A program made the position numbers and the translations under genes. The notes below the pieces were generated by a model. It ran no database searches. It saw only the letters and a list, made by a program, of their open reading frames with translations, and was not told the DNA's origin. Shown here in pieces: positions 24,608-34,956 of a DNA stretch of 64,000 bases; positions within the stretch are counted from its first letter, which is position 1, and each line of letters opens with the position of its first letter. The DNA comes from SZUA-521 sp041738285 (GTDB lineage: Bacteria > Pseudomonadota > Gammaproteobacteria > Pseudomonadales > Azotimanducaceae): assembly GCA_041738285.1 (NCBI GenBank), contig JBGSQB010000090.1, forward strand, positions 1 through 64,000, given 5' to 3'.

Positions 24608-27025
24608 ATGAAGCTTACGAGCCTTTCGGCCGCCGCATGGGCGGTGGTCGTGTCGCTGCCGATGATCGTCGCAGCATCGCCCGCACAGGGCGCAGAGGAA
24701 GCCAGTGGACGCGTGATCGAAGAGATCATCGTCACGTCCAGGCGAGTCGAGGAATCGCAGCAGGAAGTTCCGATCGCGGTCACTGCGTTCTCCGAAGCGG
24801 ACGTCGCCCAGATCGCACCGCGGACGTTGCGCGATTTCGATGGCCTCGCGCCAAACGTGCGCATCGGCATGAACACCGCAGGTCCGTCCGCTGGCGCGAT
24901 CTACATTCGCGGCATCGGCTATGCAGACATCGAAAAGACACAGGCGCCCGCGGTGGGTGTCGTGATGGATGGCGTGTATCAGGGTTCGAGTACGGGCCAG
25001 CTCATCGACACCTTCGATGTGCGGCAGATGGAGATCAACCGTGGACCCCAAGGGGTGCTGCAGGGTAAGAACACGACCGGCGGCTCCATCGTCGTAACCC
25101 GGTATCGGCCGGAGTTCAACGACTGGGGCTATGCGCTCAACGTTCAAGGCGGTGACTACGACGAGCAACAGCTCAAGGCGCGGGTGAACATTCCGTTGAT
25201 CGACGATCAACTCGCACTCAAGATCGCAGCGATCACAAAGGAGCGCGACGGTTACTTCGACAACATCACCGAGGGCTGCAACGAGTGCGCGGGCGACATC
25301 GACTACGATTCGGCGACGGCGGCGCTGCGATGGGAGCCGAACGATAAGTTCAGCGCGACGCTGACCTACGACTACATCAAGGACCGCGGCGACATTCCGC
25401 CCCAGGATCCCACCTGGGATGGCGACAACCCGTTCGAGAACGCGGCCAACTTCGACGAGTTCCAGGAGTACGACGTCGACGCGTTCAGTTTGGTGCTGTC
25501 CCACGAGTTCGATTTCGGCACCGTCAGCATGGTCCATTCGCGAACCAACGCCGATGACACCGTCGGCCAGGACTTCGATGGCGGCGACCGCACCAGTGGT
25601 GCAAGTCCGCTGGGAACTCTGCACACGCTAAGGGAGCAGGAGTTCGAGGTCACCACCCATGAGTTGAAACTCGATGGCGACGTACCGTGGGTCGAGGACA
25701 TGCAATACACGGTGGGTGGCTTCTACTACAAATCGGATCTCGACTTTGCCCAGGGCACCAACCTGATTCTGCAGATTCCACTCGGCTTGCCGCCAGGTCT
25801 GCCCTGCTCGGCGATTGGTCCGGTTCCGGGACTCGGGCTTGGGGTGGACAATCCTGACCCCGCGATCGGCAACTCGCTGTGTCAGTTCCCGCCGAGCTAT
25901 GCGAACCAGGAGAGCAGCGAAGAAGTGAAGTCGTACGCGGCCTTCGGCGCAATCACCTGGGACATTACCGACGAAATCGAATTGCACGCGGGTCTGCGCT
26001 ACATATCGGAAGAGAAGGACTTCAAGACTGAGTTTGGCACGCGGGCAGCGCCGGGCGGTCCGGTCGATCAGTACTACGGCGATCCGATCAATCCACCGAA
26101 GCGCCCGTCGGTCACCACTTTTGCCGGTTTCCCCGTCAAGGCTGATGATGACTGGGACAAGACCGTAGGTGAGTTGTCGGCGTCTTGGCAGTACACGGAC
26201 GCAAACATGGTGTATGTGTCCTACTCCCAGGGCTTCCGCAGTGGCGGCTTCAGCATTCGGGGTACCGACCCAAACCGGCTGGCGTTCAATCCGGAGACCA
26301 TCGATGCCTATGAGATCGGGTTGAAGAACGATTTCCTCGATCGGAAACTGCGGGTGAACTTCAATGCGTTCTATATGGAGTTGGAAGATCAGCAATTCAG
26401 CTCGATCATCAATCAGCCGGCACCTCCAGGCACCAACACGCTCATCCTGAATGCCGAAGGAACGGAGAGTCAGGGCATCGAATTGGAGATCATCGCGTCG
26501 TTGGGTGAGAACTTCACCGTGATGGCAGTGGGTGGTTGGCAGGATGTCGAGAGCAAGGACTCGAGCTTCAGCTGTCTGGACCGTCCGGTGCCGCCCTTGG
26601 GCCAAGGCTGTGATCCAATCTTGAACCCCGACATGTTCGTCAACGGCCAGCCGATCAACATCGACTCGGAAGGCGGCAACACGGGTTTCACCTCGGAGTG
26701 GAACTATGCCCTGACAGGTGTCTACGACCGCGAAATCGGCCCCGGCCATTTCTTTGCGAGCGTCAGCGTGAAGGCGACGGACGATGTGATTATCGCTGCC
26801 GATCAGAACGGCGATGCGTTCTACGAGCCGGACTACAAGCTCTGGGATGCGCGTGTGGCGTATGAAATGGCGCTGGCGAACGAAGACGAACTGCTGTTCG
26901 AGGTGTTTGGCAAGAACCTGACCGATGAGGAATATCGCGAGCAGCGCCTGTTCCTCGGCAATGGATTGTTCCAAGGCTGGGGTCCGCCGCGTACATGGGC
27001 GGTATCGGTGTCCTACAAGCACTGA
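24608..27025 (+). CDS. TonB-dependent outer membrane receptor
   Basis: 805 residues. ATG 24608, after GGGGAG, gives a signal peptide (cleavage after PAQGA) followed by the TonB box region IEEIIVTSRR; the in-frame upstream ATG lacks these traits. Plug domain about 45-160 (DFDGLAPNVRIG, VYQGSSTGQLIDTFDV, NRGPQGVLQGKNTTGGSI), then a 22-strand barrel with the conserved end (GKNLTDEEYREQRLFL ... GPPRTWAVSVSYKH). This IIVTSRR-type belongs to the large group found in lipid- and steroid-degrading proteobacteria. The ligand is unknown. Confidence 0.94.
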   Translation: MKLTSLSAAAWAVVVSLPMIVAASPAQGAEEASGRVIEEIIVTSRRVEESQQEVPIAVTAFSEADVAQIAPRTLRDFDGLAPNVRIGMNTAGPSAGAIYIRGIGYADIEKTQAPAVGVVMDGVYQGSSTGQLIDTFDVRQMEINRGPQGVLQGKNTTGGSIVVTRYRPEFNDWGYALNVQGGDYDEQQLKARVNIPLIDDQLALKIAAITKERDGYFDNITEGCNECAGDIDYDSATAALRWEPNDKFSATLTYDYIKDRGDIPPQDPTWDGDNPFENAANFDEFQEYDVDAFSLVLSHEFDFGTVSMVHSRTNADDTVGQDFDGGDRTSGASPLGTLHTLREQEFEVTTHELKLDGDVPWVEDMQYTVGGFYYKSDLDFAQGTNLILQIPLGLPPGLPCSAIGPVPGLGLGVDNPDPAIGNSLCQFPPSYANQESSEEVKSYAAFGAITWDITDEIELHAGLRYISEEKDFKTEFGTRAAPGGPVDQYYGDPINPPKRPSVTTFAGFPVKADDDWDKTVGELSASWQYTDANMVYVSYSQGFRSGGFSIRGTDPNRLAFNPETIDAYEIGLKNDFLDRKLRVNFNAFYMELEDQQFSSIINQPAPPGTNTLILNAEGTESQGIELEIIASLGENFTVMAVGGWQDVESKDSSFSCLDRPVPPLGQGCDPILNPDMFVNGQPINIDSEGGNTGFTSEWNYALTGVYDREIGPGHFFASVSVKATDDVIIAADQNGDAFYEPDYKLWDARVAYEMALANEDELLFEVFGKNLTDEEYREQRLFLGNGLFQGWGPPRTWAVSVSYKH

Positions 27026-27046
27026 TACCTTTAATCGAGTGAACCC

Positions 27047-27075
27047 GAAAGAGCCGGCTTCGCGCCGGCTCTTTC
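27047..27075 (+). terminator. Hairpin terminator after the TonB receptor
   Basis: GAAAGAGCCGGC (27047-27058) pairs perfectly with GCCGGCTCTTTC (27064-27075) over a TTCGC loop. The A-rich left and T-rich right ends make it work in both directions. It separates the receptor from the hydratase gene that starts 33 nt later. Confidence 0.85.
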
Positions 27076-27107
27076 ACATCAGCTACATCGATTCCCGGGA
27101 GGTACCC

Positions 27108-27932
27108 ATGGCGTACGATTTCGAGCACTTGCGGGTCGCAATTGATGCATCGATTGCAACCATCACCATCGACAACCCGCCGATCAATCTGATCACGGGC
27201 GCGCTCTACATGGAGCTCGCATCGCTCTCCAAGCAATTGGCGGCGGATGATGACCTCACTGTGGTCGTGATGAAGAGCGCGAACCCGGACTTCTTTCTGG
27301 CGCACTTCGATGTCACCGCGATTCTCTCGTTTCCCATCGACACACCGGCCCAGCGCAGCGTGGAGCTGAACGAGTACCACGCGATGTGCGAACGCTTCCG
27401 CACCATGAACAAAGTGACGATCGCGCAGATCGAAGGGCGCGTGGGTGGCGGCGGGTCCGAACTGGCAGCGTCCTTCGACATGCGCTTCGGCGTGAAGGGC
27501 AAGACCAGGATCAACCAGATGGAAGTACCCCTAGGCATTCTGCCCGGCGGCACGGGTACACAGCGCCTGCCGCGCCTCGTCGGTCGGGCGCGCGCCATGG
27601 AGATCATTCTCGGGGGCGATGACCTCGACGCGGAAACCGCAGAGCGCTGGGGTTACCTCAACCGTATCTTCGAACCCGGCGCGATCGGTCCCTTTGTCGA
27701 TGCGCTGGCGCGACGCATCGCATCGTTTCCCGCGCAGGCGGTGCGACTCGCAAAGGAAAGCATCAACAACGCGGAACTGCCACTGGCCGAGGGTTTATCG
27801 CTGGAAGCCTATCTGTTCCAGCGCCTGATCCGTGAGCCGTCCGCGCAGCATGCGATGAAGCGCTTCATCGAGGTCGGCGGGCAGACGCGGGAGGGCGAAT
27901 TGAAGGTGGGGGAGTTGGTGACGAAGATCTAA
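27108..27932 (+). CDS. Enoyl-CoA hydratase/isomerase family protein
   Basis: 274 residues; ATG 27108 follows GGGAGG at a good distance. Crotonase features: SANPDFFLAHFDV (altered, with AHFD where many have AGxD), GRVGGGGSELAASFDMRFG and INQMEVPLGILPGGTGTQRLPR. The large insert between the first motif and the helix (FPIDTPAQRSVELNEY) is longer than usual. It probably acts on a CoA ester, but the altered first motif makes the reaction uncertain. It converges on the acyl-CoA ligase gene with the second palindromic repeat between. Confidence 0.87.
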   Translation: MAYDFEHLRVAIDASIATITIDNPPINLITGALYMELASLSKQLAADDDLTVVVMKSANPDFFLAHFDVTAILSFPIDTPAQRSVELNEYHAMCERFRTMNKVTIAQIEGRVGGGGSELAASFDMRFGVKGKTRINQMEVPLGILPGGTGTQRLPRLVGRARAMEIILGGDDLDAETAERWGYLNRIFEPGAIGPFVDALARRIASFPAQAVRLAKESINNAELPLAEGLSLEAYLFQRLIREPSAQHAMKRFIEVGGQTREGELKVGELVTKI

Positions 27933-27944
27933 GGTAGGAAATTG

Positions 27945-28048
27945 GGGGCAGGGGAAGTTAGGGACAGTTGACGTATTTCGCGAATGACGCCTACGCCTAG
28001 GCCGGTCGACTTCGAAATAGGTCAACTGTCCCTAACTTCCCCTGCCCC
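27945..28048. repeat. Palindromic REP-like element, copy 2
   Basis: 36-bp inverted repeat (27945-27980 and 28013-28048) with one mismatch, around a 32-nt spacer, the same spacer length as copy 1. The core GGGACAGTTGAC and TATTTCGCGAA is shared with copy 1; the outer 16 bp (GGGGCAGGGGAAGTTA) is unlike copy 1 but is itself fully symmetrical. It fills the gap between two convergent genes. Confidence 0.9.
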
Positions 28049-28057
28049 GAATTTCTC

Positions 28058-29614
28058 CTACACGATCCGCGTATCGTGCTTGCCCCAGTAGCGATCCTTG
28101 ATGAGCCGCTTGTACAGCTTGCCGGTCGGCAGTCGCGGCAGCTCCGGTAGGAAGTCGATCTGCTTGGGACACTTGTAGTGGGCGATGTGCTCACGCGCGA
28201 AGGCGAGTAGCTCGGCGGCGAGTTCATCGTTTGGTTCGATCCCCACAGCGGCCTGCACCACCGCGCGCACTTCCTCGCCCATCTCTTCGTTCGGCACACC
28301 GACCACGGCGACATCGGCGATTTTCGGATGCACGATCAGCGCGTCCTCGATTTCCTGCGGATAGATGTTCACACCACCGGAGATGATCATGAAGGTGGCG
28401 CGATCGGTCAGGTACAGAAATCCCTCGTCATCGACATAGCCGACATCGCCAAGTGCCGACCAGTTGGCGTGATGGGGATGCTGCGCGCCCTTGGTCTTGG
28501 TCTGATCCTTGAAGTACTCGAACGGCATGGCCGGCAGTTCGAAGTAGACCAGGCCGCTTTCGCCGTTGGGTAGTTCCTTGCCGTCCTCGTCGCAGACGTG
28601 AATCACGCCGAGCACCGGTTTGCCGACGGTGCCGGGATGGGCAAGCCAATCTTCGGGACGCACGTGGGTGAGCCCATTCAGTTCCGTGCCACCGTAGTAC
28701 TCGTAGATGATCGGTCCCCACCACTCGAACATCTGTTGCTTGACGGCCTTCGGGCAGGGCGCGGCAGCGTGGATGGCGACTTTGTGCGACGACAGATCGA
28801 ATTGAGTACGCGCCGCGTCCGGCAGCTTCAGCATGCGCGAGAACATGGTAGGCACCCACTGGCTGTGAGTGACGCGATGGGTTTCGATGGCGCGCAGCGC
28901 TTCCACCGGATCGAAGCGTTGCATCATCACCACGGTGCCGCCCAATGCCTGAGTTGCAGTGGTGAAGCCCAGCGGCGCCGAATGGTACAGCGGGGCGGGT
29001 GATAGATAGATGGCATTCTCATCGAATGCCCACAACCCGCGCTGCAATGCACCGACAGGGCCGGCGTCGTCGGCGATGTTGTGGCCTGGCAACGGTCGAA
29101 GAATGCCTTTCGGGCGCCCGGTGGTGCCGGAGCTGTACAGCATGAACTGTCCAGCCGGCTCGGCGGCGAGCGGTTTGGCCGGATAACCCGCGATCGACTC
29201 CTCGTACGAGCCAAAGCCGTCGAGGGTGCCGTCGATCATCAGATTGGTGGTGCAGCGGGGCGCGCGTTCCGGCAGTTCTTTGGCGATGTCGGACAGATGA
29301 GCGGAGGTGATCAGCACCCGCGCTTCGCAGTTGTCGAGGATGTAGGCCGCTTCTTCGGTGGTGAGGTAGCGGTTGACCGTCGTCAGGTACAGCCCTGATC
29401 GCATCGCCGCCCACACCACTTCGAAGTAGCGCAGGTGGTTTTCCATGAAGATCGCGACGTGATCGCCCGGCCGCAGGCCTTTGGCCCACATCAACTGCGC
29501 CAGTCGATTGGAGCGATCGTTCAGCTCACCGTAGGTGACGCGTACCCCGGTCGATGCATGAACGACAGCCGGCTTGTCTGGAAAGACCTTCGCCCAGTGC
29601 CCTGGATACATCAC
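28058..29614 (-). CDS. Acyl-CoA synthetase (AMP-dependent ligase)
   Basis: 518 residues of the ANL superfamily. P-loop YSSGTTGRPKGI, the A5 motif YEYYGGTELNGL, GDVGYVDDEGFLYLTDRA and the C-terminal LPRLPTGKLYKRLIKDRYW with the adenylating Lys. The size and N-terminal MYPGHWAKVFPDKPAV place it with the medium-chain/bile-acid-type fatty acyl-CoA ligases often found in steroid-degrading bacteria. It would activate a carboxylic acid to its CoA thioester. Not obviously in an operon: SulP lies 50 nt upstream on the same strand. Confidence 0.9.
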   Translation of the reverse strand: MMYPGHWAKVFPDKPAVVHASTGVRVTYGELNDRSNRLAQLMWAKGLRPGDHVAIFMENHLRYFEVVWAAMRSGLYLTTVNRYLTTEEAAYILDNCEARVLITSAHLSDIAKELPERAPRCTTNLMIDGTLDGFGSYEESIAGYPAKPLAAEPAGQFMLYSSGTTGRPKGILRPLPGHNIADDAGPVGALQRGLWAFDENAIYLSPAPLYHSAPLGFTTATQALGGTVVMMQRFDPVEALRAIETHRVTHSQWVPTMFSRMLKLPDAARTQFDLSSHKVAIHAAAPCPKAVKQQMFEWWGPIIYEYYGGTELNGLTHVRPEDWLAHPGTVGKPVLGVIHVCDEDGKELPNGESGLVYFELPAMPFEYFKDQTKTKGAQHPHHANWSALGDVGYVDDEGFLYLTDRATFMIISGGVNIYPQEIEDALIVHPKIADVAVVGVPNEEMGEEVRAVVQAAVGIEPNDELAAELLAFAREHIAHYKCPKQIDFLPELPRLPTGKLYKRLIKDRYWGKHDTRIV

Positions 29615-29664
29615 CGCCCTCCACCGAACCCCGGTCCTACTATGAAGCTAGAGACGGTAGCGGC

Positions 29665-31401
29665 TCAAGTCCGCTCGGCGAGATCGCGCATCGCCTGATC
29701 GGTGGTGAAGAACACGCTACCGGTGAGGGTGTCGAGCAGCTCCGTGGCCCGCAGCTGGTCCATCACCGGTGCCTTCACGTCGGACAGGTGCAACCGGATC
29801 CCGTTACGTTCGAGGTTGCGATTGAGTTGCAGGAGCATGTCGAGGCCGCTCGTGTCGATGAAGTTCACTGCACTGCACACCAGCAGCAGATGGCGGCACT
29901 CCGGTGCGCGCTGCAGGATCTTCAGCAGCCGGTTTTCGACGTCGTTGGCGTTGGCGAAGTAGAGATTTTCGTCGATCCGCACGGCGACGACGTGGGGATG
30001 GGTCGTGACCTCGTGCCGCGCCCGGCTGCGAAAGTGCGCCGAGTCGCCGATGCGACCGACGATGGCAAGGTGTGGCTTCGATGAGCGACGCACAAACAGC
30101 GCCACCGCAACCAGAATGCCGACCAGGAGCCCCACTTCGACGCTGAACACCAGCACCGTCACCAGCGTGACGACGTGGGTGTAGGTGTCGTGACGATAGA
30201 ACTTCCAGTGCCCGTGGATCGGCGAGAAGTCGATGATGTCGGCCACCGACATGATGATGATGGCGGCGAGCGCGGCGTGTGGAAGATGCTCGAAGTACGG
30301 TGTCAGCCAGATCAGCGTTACCAGGATCACACCGGCGCAGAACATGGAACTCATCGGTGTGCGGGCGCCGGCATCGACGTTGATGGTGGAGCGCGAAAAA
30401 CTGCCGGCGACTGGATAGGCGCCAGTGAAAGCGGCGCCGATGTTTGCTCCGCCCAGCGCGATCAGTTCCTGGTTCGAGTTGATGCGCCGGTGCTTGCGAC
30501 CGGCGAGAGTGGTGCCGATCGAGTAGCTTTCGATGTACGCGACCAGCGCAATCAGCGCCGAGTTCGGTAGCAGCGCCACCCACAGATCGAGGTCGAAGGG
30601 CGGGATAGTCAGCGAAGGCAGCCCCGGCGGCACGAAGCCGACGGTTTCGACGCCGAAGCGCGTGTCGAGCCCAAGCACCGCCACCGCGGATATCGCCGCG
30701 ATCGACACCCAGATCGGACCCGTGCGGGTGATCGGATGTTGGCGCCCGACGCGGCGCAGGAATGGCAACACGAGATAGAAGGCGTAGCGCCGCGTCACCC
30801 ATAGCACCGTGAAGGACGCGATGCCGATCAGCGCGGCGACGATATTGAGATCGGGCAGGTGATCGGCCAGGGCAATCGTCTGTTGAAACGGCGTACCGTG
30901 GTTGGCTTCCACCCCGAGAAAGGCCGACAGCTGGCTCAAGATGATGAGCAGCGCGGCGGCATTGACGAAACCGCTGATCACCGGATGCGACAACAGGTTC
31001 ACGATGCCGCCCATCTGCGTCACGCGCAGCAGCCACAACAGGACGCCGGCCTGCAAAGCGACCACGGTCGTCACACCCAGATATGCATCGGAATATGCAG
31101 GTGCGTGCTGGCGCAGCGCCTCGGCGACCATGATGGCCGCCACGGCGACGGGACCGACAACGAGCTCCCGGGACGAGCCGAGCACCGCATAGATCACCAT
31201 CGGTACCAGACAGGCGTACAGCCCCGCGGTCGGCGGCAGCCCTGCGAGGAAGGCGTAGGCGACCGCCTGCGGCAACGTGATGAATCCCACCACGAGACCC
31301 GCTACCAGATCGTGGCCGAAGTCACGCCGTCGGTACGTCTTGACGACGTCCAGAATCGGGATGTAGGTGCGCCATTGGGGTACGCGGAGTTCGAACTTCA
31401 T
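29665..31401 (-). CDS. SulP-family anion transporter with STAS domain
   Basis: 578 residues. SulP signature near the start (FGHDLVAGLVVGFITLPQAVAYAFLAGLPP), 12-14 membrane helices to about residue 420, then a STAS domain (about 445-560) with the conserved FIDTSGLDMLLQL that contains the phosphorylatable Ser. It imports sulfate or bicarbonate, probably with Na+ or H+. Neighbouring genes give no hint of the anion. It is divergent from the class III alcohol dehydrogenase gene. Confidence 0.93.
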   Translation of the reverse strand: MKFELRVPQWRTYIPILDVVKTYRRRDFGHDLVAGLVVGFITLPQAVAYAFLAGLPPTAGLYACLVPMVIYAVLGSSRELVVGPVAVAAIMVAEALRQHAPAYSDAYLGVTTVVALQAGVLLWLLRVTQMGGIVNLLSHPVISGFVNAAALLIILSQLSAFLGVEANHGTPFQQTIALADHLPDLNIVAALIGIASFTVLWVTRRYAFYLVLPFLRRVGRQHPITRTGPIWVSIAAISAVAVLGLDTRFGVETVGFVPPGLPSLTIPPFDLDLWVALLPNSALIALVAYIESYSIGTTLAGRKHRRINSNQELIALGGANIGAAFTGAYPVAGSFSRSTINVDAGARTPMSSMFCAGVILVTLIWLTPYFEHLPHAALAAIIIMSVADIIDFSPIHGHWKFYRHDTYTHVVTLVTVLVFSVEVGLLVGILVAVALFVRRSSKPHLAIVGRIGDSAHFRSRARHEVTTHPHVVAVRIDENLYFANANDVENRLLKILQRAPECRHLLLVCSAVNFIDTSGLDMLLQLNRNLERNGIRLHLSDVKAPVMDQLRATELLDTLTGSVFFTTDQAMRDLAERT

Positions 31402-31481
31402 GCAGGATCCGTCGGTTCGGTTTTTATTCTAACCGGCAGCAGGTAGCCTGCTTGCAAACAACGACGCGAAGGGAGACTTCC

Positions 31482-32588
<1,107 letters not shown>

Positions 32589-32598
32589 GACAACCAAA

Positions 32599-33678
32599 AT
32601 GAAATTCGGCGCGATGGTGGCAACGCGGATCTCCGACTGGCAGCTGCTGAAATTCGCAGAAGAGCACGGCTACGACCACGGTTGGGTGCCCGACTCACAG
32701 ATGATCTGGTCGGACTGTTACGCCGTGCTGGCGCTCGCTGCGGCGAACACGTCGCGCATTCGCTTGGGAACCGGCGTTGCCATCGCTGGCACGCGGATCG
32801 CACCGGTCACGGCACACTCCATCGCGTCGATCAATCAGATCGCGCCCGGGCGCGTGTTTCTCGGCATCGGCACGGGACACACGGCGATGCGGGTGATGGG
32901 CCTTGATCCCGTCAAACCCAAGGCGTTCTCCGATTATCTGCGTGTGGTGCGCGGGCTGCTCGACGGTGCCGAGGTTTCGTACACGCAGGATGGTGTGACG
33001 CGGCCGATTCAGTTCCTGCATCAGGACATGGGTTTCTTCGACGTCGAGCATCGGGTGCCGATCTACGTTGCTGCCAACGGCCCGAAGGCGCTCGAATGCG
33101 CCGGCCGCTACGGCGACGGGCGCATTTCCGCGGGCGGTGAGCCGGTGGCCGTGTTCCAGAACAATCTGCGGGCGGTGCAGGCGGCGGCGAAAGCGGCGGG
33201 ACGCGAGGGCGAGGATTTTCACACGGCATGTCTGACCTTCGCGTGTGTATTGAAGCCGGGTGAGAAGCTCACCTCCGATCGCGTGATCGATGAAGTCGGT
33301 TCGATGGTGAGTGCGAGCCTGCACTTCTGGTGGGAAATCGCGCAGCTGTCCGGCAGCGATGCGTTCATTCGTCCCGAGGTGAGGGATGAGTGGGATCGTT
33401 ATCTCGCGTTCATCGACTCCCTCGGCATTCCCGCGGAGCGACTGCACCTGCGCATCCACGATGGTCATTGCACGTACCTGCATCCTGATGAACGGCAGTT
33501 CGTGACACCGGCACTGATTCGCGCATCGGGTGGTCTGGTTGGCGAACCCGACCAGATCATCGACATGCTGCGAGTATCTGAACGCGGCGGATTGAAGGAA
33601 GTGACCCTGCTGCCGCCGATGGCGTGCGCGCGGCAGAACTTCGCGGACTTCGCAGCGGCGGTGATCGAGCGCTACTGA
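32599..33678 (+). CDS. LLM-class flavin-dependent oxidoreductase
   Basis: 359 residues, bacterial luciferase-like TIM barrel. Recognisable: KFGAMVATRISDWQLLKFAE, RIRLGTGVAIAGTRIAPVTA, the GIGTGHTAMR loop, IYVAANGPKALECAGRYGDG and VGEPDQIIDMLR. The class uses FMNH2 or F420; which one cannot be told. The ATG is 10 nt after frmA, so co-transcription is likely. Functions in the class include oxidative C-N or C-S bond cleavage that yields aldehydes, which would fit formaldehyde release. Followed by a Pseudomonas-type REP pair. Confidence 0.87.
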   Translation: MKFGAMVATRISDWQLLKFAEEHGYDHGWVPDSQMIWSDCYAVLALAAANTSRIRLGTGVAIAGTRIAPVTAHSIASINQIAPGRVFLGIGTGHTAMRVMGLDPVKPKAFSDYLRVVRGLLDGAEVSYTQDGVTRPIQFLHQDMGFFDVEHRVPIYVAANGPKALECAGRYGDGRISAGGEPVAVFQNNLRAVQAAAKAAGREGEDFHTACLTFACVLKPGEKLTSDRVIDEVGSMVSASLHFWWEIAQLSGSDAFIRPEVRDEWDRYLAFIDSLGIPAERLHLRIHDGHCTYLHPDERQFVTPALIRASGGLVGEPDQIIDMLRVSERGGLKEVTLLPPMACARQNFADFAAAVIERY

Positions 33679-33706
33679 GACCTGCTCGCCCACGCGCTCA
33701 AAGGAT

Positions 33707-33779
33707 TGTGGGAGCGGGCTTGCCCGCGAATTTTCTCAGACAGTACAAGCACATATTCGCGCGCAAGCGCGCTCCCACA
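33707..33779. repeat. Inverted pair of REP sequences (BIME-like)
   Basis: Left REP 33707-33730 (TGTGGGAGCGGGCTTGCCCG then CGAA) and right REP 33756-33779 as its inverse, 25 nt apart. The left form is nearly identical to the common Pseudomonas REP. In the right REP the inner hairpin changes GCGGGC/GCCCGC to GCGCGC/GCGCGC on both sides of its own stem, so each REP folds by itself. It lies between two convergent genes. Confidence 0.9.
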
Positions 33780-33822
33780 GAGTAGCTAGTAACTATTGCA
33801 ACACCCTCCTTGGCGCTAGATA

Positions 33823-33846
33823 TTCGCGGCGGCGCACCGCCGCGAA
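33823..33846 (-). terminator. Hairpin at the end of the minus-strand LLM gene
   Basis: TTCGCGGCGG (33823-33832) pairs perfectly with CCGCCGCGAA (33837-33846) with a CGCA loop, 5 nt past the stop codon of the minus-strand gene. No U tract follows on the minus strand, so it may be a weak terminator or an mRNA 3' protector. Confidence 0.5.
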
Positions 33847-33850
33847 CAGA

Positions 33851-34897
33851 TCAAGTGAACGCGTTGGGCAGAACTTCTCGCTCGAACAGTGCCGCGGCGT
33901 CACCGGCGAGCCCGCTCAAGATGAACTTATCGAGTCCAAGTTCGGCAAGGCCTCGCAGTCGATCGATGCACTGTCGTGGCGAACCGACCACTGCGAACCG
34001 ATCGATGAATTCCGGGGTCAGGGTGTTCGCCTGGCGCGAATCGCCTCGGGTGTGTGCGCGCATGTCGTAGCTGCCGTGCAGTGCATTGAGCACGTCGCGC
34101 TGACTCGCCGATACGGGTCCGGATATCTCGCCATGCATCACCGAGAAGCGCGCGAAGGTGGTGAGTCCGCCGCGCACCAGCGCACGCGCCGCGTCGACGT
34201 CGGGATGGCAGCCGCAGTTCAGATAGGCGCCAAAGGCGATGCCATCCGGGTCCAGTCCCGCTGCCGTGCGCGCGTCGCGCGCAACCTGGATACCCCAGGT
34301 GAGGCGCTCGGGGTCGGCGCCGAGGGTGAACATGACACGGTCGGAGTGAATCGCGGCGATCGCGATCACCTTTGGCCCAGTCGCGGCCACTTCGATAGGT
34401 ACCCGCTGCACGTCGCCGATCCAGGCGATGCGACTGCCGGCTGGCGTGTCTGCCAGATGCAGCGCGGTCACGTCGGCCGCCTGGTTGCCTGCGATCGGAA
34501 TTTCGCCGAATGACACGGATCCGCCATCCAGATACGTGCGCAGATGGCGCAGATAGCGTTCGAACTGCGCCAGCCGCGCCGGTGCCCGCCCCAGATGTGC
34601 GAGCGCGGAATCGCCGCGGCCGATGCCGAGCACGGCGCGTCCGTCACTGATGCGCTGAACGCTGGCGATGGCGCTCGCGGTCACGGCGGCCTGACGGGTG
34701 ACGGAGTTGGTGACACCGGGGCCAAGGCCAATTCGCGTTGTTACTGTGGCGGCCATCGCAAGGGCCACGTACGCATCGCCCGAGAGGTTCTGCGAGTCGA
34801 CCACTGCGAGCCCGTCCCAACCGGCAGATTCCACGTGTCGTGCCACACGCATGACGCCGCGCGGCGACGCAACCCCCAATGTCCAAAGCTGCGCCAT
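33851..34897 (-). CDS. LLM-class flavin-dependent oxidoreductase
   Basis: 348-residue luciferase-like TIM barrel: ARHVESAGWDGLAVVDSQNL, RIGLGPGVTNSVTRQAAVTA, RAVLGIGRGDSALAHLG, IEVAATGPKVIAIAAIHSD and VVGSPRQCIDRLRGLAELG. This motif set is the F420-binding MER/FGD-like type, though F420 use in the organism is not shown. Only distantly similar to the convergent LLM protein across the REP pair. Divergent from the amidohydrolase gene that starts 59 nt away; LLM plus amidohydrolase pairs are common in degradation clusters. Confidence 0.87.
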   Translation of the reverse strand: MAQLWTLGVASPRGVMRVARHVESAGWDGLAVVDSQNLSGDAYVALAMAATVTTRIGLGPGVTNSVTRQAAVTASAIASVQRISDGRAVLGIGRGDSALAHLGRAPARLAQFERYLRHLRTYLDGGSVSFGEIPIAGNQAADVTALHLADTPAGSRIAWIGDVQRVPIEVAATGPKVIAIAAIHSDRVMFTLGADPERLTWGIQVARDARTAAGLDPDGIAFGAYLNCGCHPDVDAARALVRGGLTTFARFSVMHGEISGPVSASQRDVLNALHGSYDMRAHTRGDSRQANTLTPEFIDRFAVVGSPRQCIDRLRGLAELGLDKFILSGLAGDAAALFEREVLPNAFT

Positions 34898-34956
34898 GCT
34901 TGCTCCCAGCGGCGGCAGACCAGATGATCGGGATCATATCAGTGGAGAAGCACGGC

